Shown: piece by piece, positions 1-8,034 of the stretch
Layout of the letters: each line of letters starts with the position of its first letter
Numbering within the stretch: the first letter of the stretch is position 1
NCBI GenBank assembly: GCA_964519835.1
Contig: CAZFLD010000056.1
Location: 1 to 28,541, forward strand
Direction of reading: 5' to 3'
DNA from: CAZFLD01 sp964519835
GTDB taxonomy: Bacteria; Spirochaetota; Spirochaetia; DSM-27196; CAZFLD01
DNA length: 28,541 bases
Made by a program: the position numbers and the translations under genes
The notes under the pieces: generated by a model
What the model was told of the DNA's origin: nothing
Databases searched by the model: none
The model's input: the letters and a program-made list of their open reading frames with translations, nothing else

Positions 1-82
1 TTCGCCTGCCTCCTCGCTATCGAATGGCTTCAGGCTACGACCTTCAGGCGAGTTTCCCACGCACTATTGCCGAAGGGACACG

Positions 83-241
83 ATGTATATGCATAAAACG
101 ATATTGCCGGCCGAAGATAAAGCCTCCTCCGCCTTGCTCGCCGCATTAGATCGTCAACGCCAGGAACTAGGTTTGACGCCGGTCCGAAGTACGCCGATTC
201 CCCCGATGCCGAAACCGGCACTACGGGGATTTCGGAGGTGA
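83..241 (+). CDS. Possible small protein, 52 aa, unknown
   Basis: An ATG at 83 opens a 52-codon frame ending in TGA at 239-241. A weak GAAGGG lies about seven bases upstream, and a second in-frame ATG is at 89. The predicted peptide begins MYMHKTILPAEDKASSALLA, continues with a charged helical stretch and ends in a Pro-rich, Arg-terminated tail. Its composition is more protein-like than the other frames in this stretch. I recognise no family. It may be a real small protein, the end of a decayed gene, or chance. Confidence 0.22.
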   Translation: MYMHKTILPAEDKASSALLAALDRQRQELGLTPVRSTPIPPMPKPALRGFRR

Positions 242-406
242 CTTAAGACCACGCGGCGAACACTGTCGGAGACAAAAACCTCGGCGCGGCAGCGGTGGTG
301 GCAGTGAATCTCGTCGCGTATGGCGGTACCGCGTAATCGAACCGGCGGCGCACGCCCTACCTTTATTAGATGGCGTAGGGTCCGCGTGACCACAACGGCG
401 TCATGG

Positions 407-421
407 ATGATCTGAGATCAT
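407..421. repeat. Perfect 15-base palindrome
   Basis: ATGATCT and AGATCAT flank a single central G, giving seven-base arms with full complementarity. No T-run follows on either strand, so it is not an intrinsic terminator. It lies about 140 bases upstream of the small lysine-rich gene and could be a protein-binding site or chance. Confidence 0.3.
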
Positions 422-557
422 ATCGTCCTCAGAACGGCAGTTCGGACAGATGACCGGTTCGCCATGCTCTTGCCACGACAAGCGCCGGGCACGACGAGTT
501 GCTATCTGCTATACTCAGGTAGTTCCGGAGGCACTGCCCTCGGACAAGGAGCGATCA

Positions 558-668
558 ATGGGTGACAAAGGAAAGAAAGACAAGGCAAAGGACCAGAAGC
601 AGAAGACGGCTCGGCAGGAACAGACGTCGAAGGAGAAGCGGGACAAGGCTCCCAAGCGCAAGGAGTAA
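558..668 (+). CDS. Small lysine-rich basic protein, 36 aa
   Basis: A 36-codon gene starting MGDKGKKDKAKDQKQK. AAGGAG at 546-551 sits six bases before the ATG at 558. The same frame stays open upstream to 450, but the added residues are Cys/Arg-rich and lack a ribosome-binding site, so I chose the inner start. Twelve Lys and three Arg are mixed with Asp, Glu and Gln; there are no aromatic residues, Cys or hydrophobic core, so it is probably disordered or a single charged helix. Short basic proteins of this style occur in many environmental bacteria as unnamed hypotheticals. Its role is unknown. Nucleic-acid or polyanion binding would fit the charge but is only a guess. Confidence 0.6.
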   Translation: MGDKGKKDKAKDQKQKTARQEQTSKEKRDKAPKRKE

Positions 669-826
669 GCGTCGCCGGCGTATCTTACGAGAGGAGCCGT
701 CAAGAAGACGCTTTCCGTCTGCGACTTTAGTTGGTTTGATGCGTCCTTTGCCTCACCATCCATCATCCGATCAACTTCCCTATACACCTGTCTGCAAGGC
801 AGGGGACAGGTCAATCGGAGGATTGA

Positions 827-3136
827 ATGGCAAAGACCAAAGCGACGTATGTAGGGCCAGACCGGATCCCGGAACGGATCGCCTTTCTGGGCGGATTCCA
901 GCCCAGACTCTGCGGGATAGCGACCTTTACGACCGACATCTGCGAGGCGGTGGCCGCCACCGTCCCCGCCTCCAGCGTCTACTCGTGTGCCATGAACGAC
1001 CGCGTGGCGGGATACGAGTACCCGCCCCGGGTGCGGTTCCAGATCGACGAGCCGGACCTAGACTCGTACCGACGCGCGGCGGACCTGTTGAATTTCGATA
1101 AGGCCGACATCCTGTGCGTCCAGCACGAGTTCGGAATCTATGGAGGTCCGGCGGGAAGCCATTTGCTCGCACTGCTCAAAGAAATGCGGATGCCGGTGGT
1201 CACCACCTTGCACACGGTGCTCGTAAAGCCCGACGCGGTCCAGCACGCGGTGATGGACGAGCTCATCCAGCGGAGCGACCGGGTAATCGTCATGGCCGAA
1301 AAGGGCCGCGAGATCCTGCTCGACACCTATTTGGCCCCCGCCAACAAGATTGACGTCATCGCGCACGGGATACCGGACATTCCGCTATCAGACTCTGACA
1401 GCTACAAGGCCCAGTTCGGCGTGGACGGGCGAACCGTGCTCTTCACCTTTGGTCTTATTGGACCAGGGAAGGGCATCGAGCACGTCATAGAGGCGCTACC
1501 GGCGATCATCGCGCGTCATCCGGACGTGGTCTATCTCGTCCTGGGCGCCACGCACCCGCACCTCGTGGCTGCCGAGGGCGAGAGCTACCGACTGAGCCTC
1601 GAGCGCCTCGCGCACGATACGGGGGTTGGAGACCACGTCATCTTCTTCAATCGTTTTGTTACGCTCGACGAGCTGAAGGAGTTCATCGGCGCCACGGATA
1701 TCTACCTCACCCCGTACCTCAACGAGGCTCAGATTACCTCCGGCACGCTGGCGTACGTGTTCGGCGCCGGAAAGGCGGTCGTCTCTACCCCGTACTGGCA
1801 TGCGCAGGAACTGCTCGCGAACGGCCGCGGTACGCTCGTCCCGTTCCGTGACCCCCAGGCCATCGCCGACGCGGTCCTTCACTACCTGGACGATGCGGAA
1901 TTGCTCGAGAAAACGCGACGGAACGCCCACCAAATGGGACGCGAGATGATCTGGCCGGCGACTGCGGATCGGTATCTGGATTGCTTCAAGAGCGCGATCG
2001 CCGACCGCGCCGTCGTCTCCAGGAAGGCCTTTGCTGAATGGACGCTCTCGGAGAGGCCGTACGAGCTTCCGCTGCTTCGTCTTGACCATGTTGTACGGAT
2101 GAGCGACCGGACCGGCATCTTCCAGCACGCTCTGTTCAACGTGCCGAACTACGAGGAAGGATACTGTACCGACGACAACGCGAGAGCATTTATGCTCTGC
2201 TGTCTGCTCGACGAAGCCGGCGCACGAGCCCCGGACGAGAAGCTCGAACAACACGCGTCGATCTATCTGTCGTTCATCGCCGCGGCGCTGAACACCGCGA
2301 CAGGAAGGTTCCGCAACTTCATGAGCTTCGGCCGAGAGTGGCTCGAGGAGTCGGGGAGCGAGGACAGCCACGCGCGAGCGCTCTGGGCGCTGGGAACCGG
2401 CGCGGGGCGTGCGCGAAACGAAGGCCACCAAAAGCTTGCCGCACAGCTGTTCGAACGGTCCCTCGCGGCGACCGAGTCGTTCTCTTCGCCTCGCGCCTGG
2501 GCCTTCGCGCTTCTTGGCCTTCACGAGTATCTGCAGCGCCATCCTGACAGCAAACGGATGATCGCTGCGCGTCGCGAGTTGACCACCAGGCTGGCAGGCC
2601 TGTGGGAGCGTAGCGCCACCGACGACTGGCCATGGTTTGAAAAAACCGCCACGTACGATAACGCGCGCCTTTGCCAGGCGCTGCTCCAGAGCGGCCGTAT
2701 GCTGCGCGATAAACGGGCGTTCGAGATCGGCCTCGAGTCCCTTCAATGGCTGGATTCCGTCCAGGAGACCCAGGACCACGTCTTCCGACCCATCGGCAGC
2801 AACGGGTTCTACGCGCGAGGCGGAGCGCGAGCGAATTTTGACCAACAGCCCGTGGAGGCGTACGCGATGATCGCAAGTTGCCTCGAGGCGTTCCGCGCGA
2901 CGAAGGACGAAACATGGATGCGCGCCGCCCAACGGACCTTCGAGTGGTTTCTGGGCCGGAACGACCTTGGGCTTGCCCTCTACGATCCCGGCGGCGGAGG
3001 CTGCGCGGACGGACTGCACGCGGACCGAATCAACGAGAACCAGGGGGCGGAGTCGACGCTGGCCTTCCAGCTCGCCCGGGTGGAGATGAAACTCTCCGAG
3101 CAGCAGCTTGTCGTCACCGAGGAGAATCCGGCATGA
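827..3136 (+). CDS. GT4-type glycosyltransferase fused to alpha/alpha-toroid domain
   Basis: This 769-residue protein has two parts. Residues 1 to about 395 form a GT-B glycosyltransferase of the GT4 type: an N-terminal Gly-rich GGFQPRLCGIATFT loop, the strand FTFGLIGPGKGIE, and a donor-site region reading NEAQITSGTLAY. The second Glu of the usual EX7E motif is not evident there. From about residue 410 to the end a helical region with GYCTDDNARA resembles the six-hairpin (alpha/alpha toroid) glycosidase fold. The start is set by CGGAGG at 816-821, five bases before ATG. No signal peptide or membrane segment is seen, so it is likely cytoplasmic. It overlaps the GH130 gene by four bases (ATGA), which implies translational coupling. 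It may make or remodel a mannose-containing glycan; donor and acceptor cannot be read from the sequence. Confidence 0.85.
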   Translation: MAKTKATYVGPDRIPERIAFLGGFQPRLCGIATFTTDICEAVAATVPASSVYSCAMNDRVAGYEYPPRVRFQIDEPDLDSYRRAADLLNFDKADILCVQHEFGIYGGPAGSHLLALLKEMRMPVVTTLHTVLVKPDAVQHAVMDELIQRSDRVIVMAEKGREILLDTYLAPANKIDVIAHGIPDIPLSDSDSYKAQFGVDGRTVLFTFGLIGPGKGIEHVIEALPAIIARHPDVVYLVLGATHPHLVAAEGESYRLSLERLAHDTGVGDHVIFFNRFVTLDELKEFIGATDIYLTPYLNEAQITSGTLAYVFGAGKAVVSTPYWHAQELLANGRGTLVPFRDPQAIADAVLHYLDDAELLEKTRRNAHQMGREMIWPATADRYLDCFKSAIADRAVVSRKAFAEWTLSERPYELPLLRLDHVVRMSDRTGIFQHALFNVPNYEEGYCTDDNARAFMLCCLLDEAGARAPDEKLEQHASIYLSFIAAALNTATGRFRNFMSFGREWLEESGSEDSHARALWALGTGAGRARNEGHQKLAAQLFERSLAATESFSSPRAWAFALLGLHEYLQRHPDSKRMIAARRELTTRLAGLWERSATDDWPWFEKTATYDNARLCQALLQSGRMLRDKRAFEIGLESLQWLDSVQETQDHVFRPIGSNGFYARGGARANFDQQPVEAYAMIASCLEAFRATKDETWMRAAQRTFEWFLGRNDLGLALYDPGGGGCADGLHADRINENQGAESTLAFQLARVEMKLSEQQLVVTEENPA

Positions 3137-4407
3137 AGGACGTTTCCGTTCGCCGACACCCGATCACGCTCCTGCCTCAGAGCGAGCGCGTGATCCTGCG
3201 TCCGTTCTTTCCTTCGAACGCGGCGTACGTTGACACCATTCTCGGCCGCACGCAGGCGCTGAGTGAGGAGGAGACGACGCGCGCGCTGGATGAGATTGTC
3301 CGTGGCTTCGGGGCGCGTCACCGTGATCTGGAGTCGACGCTGATCGCAAACTACGATCGGGCGCTTCCCCACGTTCAGACGGAGGTACCGCTCTCCCGGT
3401 CGCGCCGACTCCTCATTGGAGCCATGTTCACCGGCGAGTACTCGCTCGAGTCGGCCGCGCTTTTCAACCCGTCGATCGTGGCGCACCCCGACCAGTCGGA
3501 CGCACCCGAAGGGGGATTGCGGTTCATCCTGAGCCTGCGTGCCGTTGGGGAAGGGCACATCTCGTCAATAGAATTCCGCTGCGGCACGGTCGACGCGGCC
3601 GGCGAGATCACCCTTGACCCTACATCCGGCTACGTAGCAGCGGCGCAGATCGCGCCCAACGCGCGCTATAAGAGAAAAAAAGTGGTCTACGCCGTCGACT
3701 TCCCTCCCGGCACCGGCGTGGACGAGCGCGCCATGTTCCCCGTATCCGCGAACGAGAGCAACGGGATCGAGGATGCCCGCTTCGTTCGATTCGTCGATCA
3801 CGACGGCTCCGCGCTTTACTGCGCAACCTACACGGCGTATAACGGGCAGGCGATCTCACCGCAGCTCATAGAGACCCGAGATTTCCTGCACTTCCGGGTA
3901 CTCACACTCGGCGGATCCGCGGTTCACAACAAAGGAATGGCGCTCTTCCCGCGTCGCGTTTCCGGACGGTACGCGATGCTCTCGCGGCAGGACGACCAAA
4001 ACATCCTCATCATGTTCTCCGACGATCCGCACAGCTGGAGCGACGCCCAGGTCGTAGTCCGACCGGCCGCCGTATGGGAGTCGGTAAAGATCGGTAACTG
4101 CGGATCACCAATAGAAACCGAGGCCGGCTGGCTCGTAATCACGCATGGGGTCGGACCCATGCGGGCGTACGCTCTGGGTGCGGTGCTACTCGACCTGGAA
4201 GACCCGACGAGAGTCATCGGTCGTCTTGACGATCCGCTCATCGTTCCGGAGGAGACCGACCGCAACGGCTACGTGCCGAACGTCGTCTACAGCTGTGGAT
4301 CGCTCCTCCACGGTAGAACTCTTATCCTCCCCTATGCGATAAGCGACCACGTGACGACGATCGCCACGATGTCGGTGGACGATCTGTTGGCGGCGTTGAC
4401 CGGATAG
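3133..4407 (+). CDS. Glycoside hydrolase/phosphorylase family 130 protein
   Basis: The 424-residue product begins MKDVSVRRHPITLLPQSERV at an ATG overlapping the previous stop. GH130 features are visible: ALFNPSIV near residue 115, the SSIEFRCG segment, the GIEDARF motif containing the probable catalytic Asp, HNKGMALFPR, and a late SPIETEAGWLVITHGVG segment. GH130 enzymes are five-bladed propellers acting on beta-mannosidic links, either by phosphorolysis or by hydrolysis. Those two modes are separated by residues I cannot assign safely here. A GT4-type partner directly upstream and a GH26-like lipoprotein downstream support a role in mannoside synthesis or turnover. No signal peptide is present, so it should be cytoplasmic. 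A frame open further upstream from 2878 is only read-through of the preceding gene. Confidence 0.85.
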   Translation: MKDVSVRRHPITLLPQSERVILRPFFPSNAAYVDTILGRTQALSEEETTRALDEIVRGFGARHRDLESTLIANYDRALPHVQTEVPLSRSRRLLIGAMFTGEYSLESAALFNPSIVAHPDQSDAPEGGLRFILSLRAVGEGHISSIEFRCGTVDAAGEITLDPTSGYVAAAQIAPNARYKRKKVVYAVDFPPGTGVDERAMFPVSANESNGIEDARFVRFVDHDGSALYCATYTAYNGQAISPQLIETRDFLHFRVLTLGGSAVHNKGMALFPRRVSGRYAMLSRQDDQNILIMFSDDPHSWSDAQVVVRPAAVWESVKIGNCGSPIETEAGWLVITHGVGPMRAYALGAVLLDLEDPTRVIGRLDDPLIVPEETDRNGYVPNVVYSCGSLLHGRTLILPYAISDHVTTIATMSVDDLLAALTG

Positions 4408-4482
4408 TGTCATCGCGAACGCGCACCCGACCGGTCAAACGGCGTCGAGATCCGGGGGGCGGCTTAGAAAAAGTGAGGAACG

Positions 4483-5448
4483 ATGATACGAGCAATTCTG
4501 GTCGTTTTTGGGACAGCGACGCTGATACTACTTGCGGCATGCGAAACGGGCGACGAGCCGCATCATTCGGATCACAAGACGATCGGCAACGGACAAATCG
4601 ACGCGGACAGCCCGATTCCAAACGTGCAGGACATTCTGGACGGACACTACGACGACTACGTTCGCGATTTCGCGCGAGCGATCGACCGGATCGATTCACC
4701 TGTAATGCTGACCCTCTTTGGTGAGTTCGACAACAACGGATTCTACAGCTTCGGCCCCGAAGGCCGCAGTGCTGCGTTTCCCGACCCGGAAATCCCTGCT
4801 AGTCACGACGTTCGCGTTGCCGACGATCTCTATGGGCACTACGGAGACCACAGCCATCCGGATGGCCCGGAGCGAGTGCGGGACGCATTTATTCGCGTCA
4901 TCGAGATCTTTGAGGATGAGGGAGTGAGCGAACCGAGCTGGTTTATGTACGGCTCCTCGGGGTTTATGTCGACTACGCCGAGTCCCGGCGAGCAGCAGCT
5001 CGTAGAGGCAACCGGCGTATGGAACCAGCCGCATTGGTACTACCCCGGTGACGAATACATCGACTGGATAGGCAAGAGCCTTCACCACGATGACTTTGGT
5101 AACCTGAAGGACATATTCGAAGAGGCGTATCGCGCATGGGGTGAGGTCACCCTCCGACCATTCTTTTCTCCGGAGTACAGCATAGCGATGCAACCATCGA
5201 GCCGTGCGGACCAGATCCGACGCGAGCTCGGGAGCTATTTGCCGAGCTTCACCCGCTTCAAGGCATTTGCCATAACAGATCAAGACCCCATTACCGGTAG
5301 CGACGAGTTCGGGCTCATGACGCTCGGCGGCGTTGACGGTGAGTTTCCTGACGAGATCGAGGCGTGGAGAGAGAGCGTTAGCGACAATCTTCGCTGGAAG
5401 ACGATTACGACCTCAGCAACACCTTCAGGCGGAATCCACCAGCGTTAA
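4483..5448 (+). CDS. GH26-like glycosidase lipoprotein
   Basis: A 321-residue protein with a lipoprotein leader: MIRAILVVFG, a hydrophobic stretch, then LLAAC with the lipid-carrying Cys at residue 20. The mature part resembles GH26-type TIM-barrel proteins. LFGEFDNNGFYSFG (residues 78-91, candidate acid/base Glu81) occupies the place of the family's FGHEMNG-like strand. WYYPGDEYIDWIGKSLH (185-201) is the typical late strand, and FFSPEYSIA (227-235) carries a candidate nucleophile Glu231. GH26 enzymes are mostly beta-mannanases, which fits the GH130 neighbour, but divergent members have unknown targets. It is about 75 bases downstream of the GH130 gene, with GAGG before its ATG, and is probably co-transcribed. 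It would be anchored on the periplasmic or outer face of the envelope. Catalytic activity is uncertain. Confidence 0.65.
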   Translation: MIRAILVVFGTATLILLAACETGDEPHHSDHKTIGNGQIDADSPIPNVQDILDGHYDDYVRDFARAIDRIDSPVMLTLFGEFDNNGFYSFGPEGRSAAFPDPEIPASHDVRVADDLYGHYGDHSHPDGPERVRDAFIRVIEIFEDEGVSEPSWFMYGSSGFMSTTPSPGEQQLVEATGVWNQPHWYYPGDEYIDWIGKSLHHDDFGNLKDIFEEAYRAWGEVTLRPFFSPEYSIAMQPSSRADQIRRELGSYLPSFTRFKAFAITDQDPITGSDEFGLMTLGGVDGEFPDEIEAWRESVSDNLRWKTITTSATPSGGIHQR

Positions 5449-5475
5449 CACGATTTTGAAAAAAAGTGCTTGATC

Positions 5476-5502
5476 TCGGAATCATTATCAGTAAAATTCC
5501 GA
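5476..5502. promoter_or_regulatory. Inverted repeat upstream of peroxiredoxin gene
   Basis: TCGGAAT (5476-5482) and ATTCCGA (5496-5502) form perfect seven-base arms separated by 13 bases, in an AT-rich island ending 24 bases before the peroxiredoxin start. AATCATTATC inside it (5480-5489) equals the right half of the classical Fur-box consensus, but the left half is poor. A TATAAC hexamer lies at 5503-5508. The position suits an operator of a redox or metal regulator; the regulator is not identified. Confidence 0.45.
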
Positions 5503-5526
5503 TATAACTTTTTTTGGAGGCAGAAC

Positions 5527-6180
5527 GTGGAAACGCAAGCAATAAACATGCCCCTCTTGGGCGACCGCTTCCCTGAGATGAAGGTCGATACAACCCATGG
5601 CCCGCTGAGCCTACCGGCAGACATGAAGGGACACTGGTGGGTGCTCTTTAGCCATCCCGCAGACTTTACGCCGGTCTGTACCACCGAATTCGTGGGTTTC
5701 CAGGCCCGCGTGCCGGAGTTCGACAAGATCGGGGTCAAACTGATCGGCATGTCCGTGGACCAGGTCTTCAGCCACATCAAATGGGTGGAATGGATCAAGG
5801 AGAATCTGGACTTCGAGATCACCTTTCCCATCGTTGCCGCCAACGACAGCATCGCCAACAAGCTCGGCATGCTGCATCCAGGCAAGGGCACCAACACAGT
5901 TCGCGCCGTGTTTATCGTTGATCCTGACGAAAAGGTCCGCCTGGTACTCTACTATCCCCAAGAGATCGGCAGAAACATGGATGAGATCTTGCGAGCCGCC
6001 AAGGCGCTGGCCTTGTCCGACGGAGAAGGTGTGGCCGTGCCCGCCGACTGGCCAAACAACAACCTCATCGGCGACAGGGTGATTATCCCGCCGGCCAAGA
6101 CCCAGGAAGACGCCGCCAAGCGGCTCTCCAAGTACGAAGGCTACGACTGGTGGTTTTGCCACCGGCCCCTGAAGGGATAG
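5527..6180 (+). CDS. 1-Cys peroxiredoxin (Prx6-type)
   Basis: A 217-residue thioredoxin-fold peroxidase that reduces hydrogen peroxide or organic peroxides. The peroxidatic Cys51 lies in SHPADFTPVCTTEF, and a Prx6-type C-terminal half contains NTVRAVFIVDP and RLVLYYPQEIGRN. Length and layout match the 1-Cys Prx6 class rather than the shorter AhpC class. The other Cys, in WWFCHRP near the C-terminus, is a possible partner and is seen in some relatives. I chose the GTG start at 5527 because GGAGG at 5516-5520 lies six bases upstream. An in-frame ATG at 5470 would add 19 atypical residues and read through the promoter-like repeat. The gene stands alone, with its own AT-rich control region. It is a cytoplasmic stress-defence protein. 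Confidence 0.93.
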   Translation: METQAINMPLLGDRFPEMKVDTTHGPLSLPADMKGHWWVLFSHPADFTPVCTTEFVGFQARVPEFDKIGVKLIGMSVDQVFSHIKWVEWIKENLDFEITFPIVAANDSIANKLGMLHPGKGTNTVRAVFIVDPDEKVRLVLYYPQEIGRNMDEILRAAKALALSDGEGVAVPADWPNNNLIGDRVIIPPAKTQEDAAKRLSKYEGYDWWFCHRPLKG

Positions 6181-6304
6181 CGACACAGGCCCGCTTGTGA
6201 TAGTACCAGCTTCGTAGAGGAATCAACGGCGTTGGACCTGAGCGACCTCACGAGGCCTCTCTCACTGTCCACGGCGGCAGAGATACTCCGGCTCGGTGCA
6301 GTCC

Positions 6305-6333
6305 TTGACAATACCGGTTCCCGTCCCGATAAC
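6305..6333 (+). promoter_or_regulatory. Sigma-70-like promoter for the dehydrogenase gene
   Basis: A consensus TTGACA (6305-6310) is followed after 17 bases by GATAAC (6328-6333), a four-of-six match to the -10 hexamer. It would start transcription near 6340, about 110 bases before the short-chain dehydrogenase. The long leader includes the hairpin at 6383-6403. Confidence 0.5.
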
Positions 6334-6382
6334 TACGACTCTGCCGCATATCGGTTTTGCCCGGCTGCACAATAGCTTGTAT

Positions 6383-6403
6383 CGGCAAGTATCCGGCTTG
6401 CCG
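6383..6403 (+). repeat. Hairpin in leader of the dehydrogenase gene
   Basis: CGGCAAG (6383-6389) pairs fully with CTTGCCG (6397-6403) across a seven-base loop. There is no following T-run. It lies between the predicted promoter and the ribosome-binding site GGAGGGG, so it may be an operator or an RNA structure. Confidence 0.35.
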
Positions 6404-6452
6404 GAGGATGCGGCCGAATAGTATTGTCGGGGCAAGAACAGCAGGAGGGGTC

Positions 6453-7292
6453 ATGCGCACGAAAACAAAAGACAATCACACGGCCAATCCGGGACCTCGG
6501 CTCGATCGTCAGGTAGCACTCGTCACCGGCGGGAGCTCCGGCATCGGGAAAGGCGTGGCGATAGCCCTCGCGAAAGCAGGCGCCGACGTCGCGGTCAACT
6601 ATCGTGGTGGGAAGGAAGGCGCGGATGACGTCGTCGCCACGATTCAAGAGCTTGGTCGGCGGGCCGTCGCCATCCAGGCGGACGTCTCGGACGAAGCCTC
6701 GGTCCGGCAGATGTTCGAGACGGTATACGCCGAGCTCACACGGCTCGACATTCTCGTCAACAATGCCGGTATTCAGATGGACGCAAACATCGACGACATG
6801 ACACTTGATCAGTGGCGAACCGTTATCGGAGTAAACCTCACCGGACAGTTCCTCTGCGCCAGAGAGGCGGTGCGCCATTTCAAAGAGCGGGGAGTCCAAC
6901 GCGAAGTCTCGTGCGCGGCGGGAAAAATCATCTGCATGAGCAGCGTCCATGAGATCATTCCCTGGGCCGGGCACGGCAACTATGCCGCAAGCAAGGGCGG
7001 GGTCATGCTTTTTGCGAGGAGCCTTGCCCAGGAGGTCGCCGGCCACGGGATCCGGGTCAACAGCATCGCTCCGGGTGCCGTCCGCACGCCCATCAACAGC
7101 GCTACCTGGGAATCCGAGCAGGCGTACAACGCCCTGATGGAGCTCGTGCCGTACAACCGGATCGGCGAGCCCGAGGACATCGGGAACGCGGCCGTCTGGC
7201 TTGCGAGCGATCACTCCGACTACGTCACCGGGACCACGCTGGTAGTTGACGGAGGGATGACGCTCTACCCGGGCTTCGCAACCGGAGGATGA
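6453..7292 (+). CDS. Short-chain dehydrogenase, glucose-1-dehydrogenase-like
   Basis: A 279-residue classical SDR. VTGGSSGIGKG binds the dinucleotide, NNAG follows the fourth strand, CMSSVHE carries the catalytic Ser, and YAASKGG the Tyr-Lys pair. The C-terminal DYVTGTTLVVDGGMTLYPG is typical of glucose-1-dehydrogenase-type SDRs, which oxidise an aldose at C1 with NAD(P), though substrate range in this group is broad. The ATG at 6453 has GGAGGGG just upstream; in-frame codons before it from 6357 lack a ribosome site. About 20 polar residues precede the Rossmann fold. It overlaps the next gene by four bases (ATGA). It lies outside the sulfatase locus, so I do not assign it to that pathway. Confidence 0.88.
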   Translation: MRTKTKDNHTANPGPRLDRQVALVTGGSSGIGKGVAIALAKAGADVAVNYRGGKEGADDVVATIQELGRRAVAIQADVSDEASVRQMFETVYAELTRLDILVNNAGIQMDANIDDMTLDQWRTVIGVNLTGQFLCAREAVRHFKERGVQREVSCAAGKIICMSSVHEIIPWAGHGNYAASKGGVMLFARSLAQEVAGHGIRVNSIAPGAVRTPINSATWESEQAYNALMELVPYNRIGEPEDIGNAAVWLASDHSDYVTGTTLVVDGGMTLYPGFATGG

Positions 7293-8008
7293 GCCGATTG
7301 TTCGCCGAGCTCGGGTACGAGTCCACCCCCCTCGGTGACCTATCGCTGCGCCGCCGAAGAATAGGCTCGCTCGGCCGCGATGTGTTCGAGGTAAAGCTGG
7401 GCGACGAGTATCTTATGTCGAGCCTCTTTACGGAATCCGAGGAGGCGCTCGGGCGTATGGGTGTGGCGGCGGTGGGGCATCGTGGGAGCAAGATCGACGT
7501 CGTGATCGGAGGACTCGGCCTCGGGTACACGGCAGCCGCAGTGTTGGAGTCGGAATCGGTCGGCTCCGTTCTTGTCGTCGAGCTTTTCGGCGCCGTCCTC
7601 GATTGGCATTCCCGCGGCATTGTTCCGCTCGGAGGCCGCATCAGCGACGATCGGCGCTGCCGGCTCGTCCAGGACGACTTCTTCGCCCGGGCGACCTCGG
7701 AGGAGGGTTTCGATCCGGATGCCCCCGGACGGCGGTGGCACGCTATCCTCGTCGACATCGACCATAGCCCGGAGCAGGTCCTCGACCCGCGGAACGCCGC
7801 CACCTACAAAACAGCGGGACTCGAGAGCCTACGTCGGCACCTGATCCCGGGCGGCGTCTTCGGACTCTGGTCCGACAAGCCACCGGCAGAACCATTTACT
7901 GCTCGTCTGGCCGGCGTGTTTTCCCGCGCAGAGGCGCGTCCGGTCACGTTCGCCAATCCCTTGATTGGAGGCACATACACCCAAACGGTATACCTGGCGT
8001 GGCGATAG
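7289..8008 (+). CDS. Spermidine-synthase-like Rossmann protein
   Basis: A 239-residue protein with the methyltransferase/spermidine-synthase core: VVIGGLGLGYTAAAVL (nucleoside-binding loop), the acidic strand end VLVVELF, RLVQDDFF, and HAILVDIDHSP, where polyamine synthases carry a catalytic Asp. The N-terminal MSRLFAELGYESTPLGDL replaces the beta-rich tetramerisation domain of true spermidine synthases, and the protein is shorter than them. It may therefore be an S-adenosylmethionine-dependent enzyme of unknown target rather than an aminopropyltransferase. It is translationally coupled to the SDR by a four-base overlap. The 3' end faces the antiporter gene across 26 bases, with no visible terminator. 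Cytoplasmic. Confidence 0.65.
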   Translation: MSRLFAELGYESTPLGDLSLRRRRIGSLGRDVFEVKLGDEYLMSSLFTESEEALGRMGVAAVGHRGSKIDVVIGGLGLGYTAAAVLESESVGSVLVVELFGAVLDWHSRGIVPLGGRISDDRRCRLVQDDFFARATSEEGFDPDAPGRRWHAILVDIDHSPEQVLDPRNAATYKTAGLESLRRHLIPGGVFGLWSDKPPAEPFTARLAGVFSRAEARPVTFANPLIGGTYTQTVYLAWR

Positions 8009-8034
8009 GACTCGCCGGGCTCGCTCACGCGGCG

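Larger units (their letters stand above)
1..557. other. Largely non-coding left edge
   Basis: I see no convincing full-length gene here. Open frames on the minus strand (30-221 and 154-393) are rich in Arg, Ser and Cys and match no family I recognise. The stretch contains one possible small forward ORF (83-241), a perfect 15-base palindrome (407-421) and a good -10-like hexamer TATACT at 510-515, without a matching -35, ahead of the small lysine-rich gene. It could be an intergenic region with decayed coding remnants. Confidence 0.4.

Noticed and set aside
355..380. CCCTAC/GTAGGG inverted repeat
   Set aside because: Arms of only six bases with a 14-base loop and no T-run; likely by chance.
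1496..3019. 507-codon open frame on the minus strand
   Set aside because: It is antisense to the well-supported glycosyltransferase gene, has no ribosome site or family motifs, and its Arg/Val/Gly-rich composition is what high-GC third positions produce on the opposite strand.
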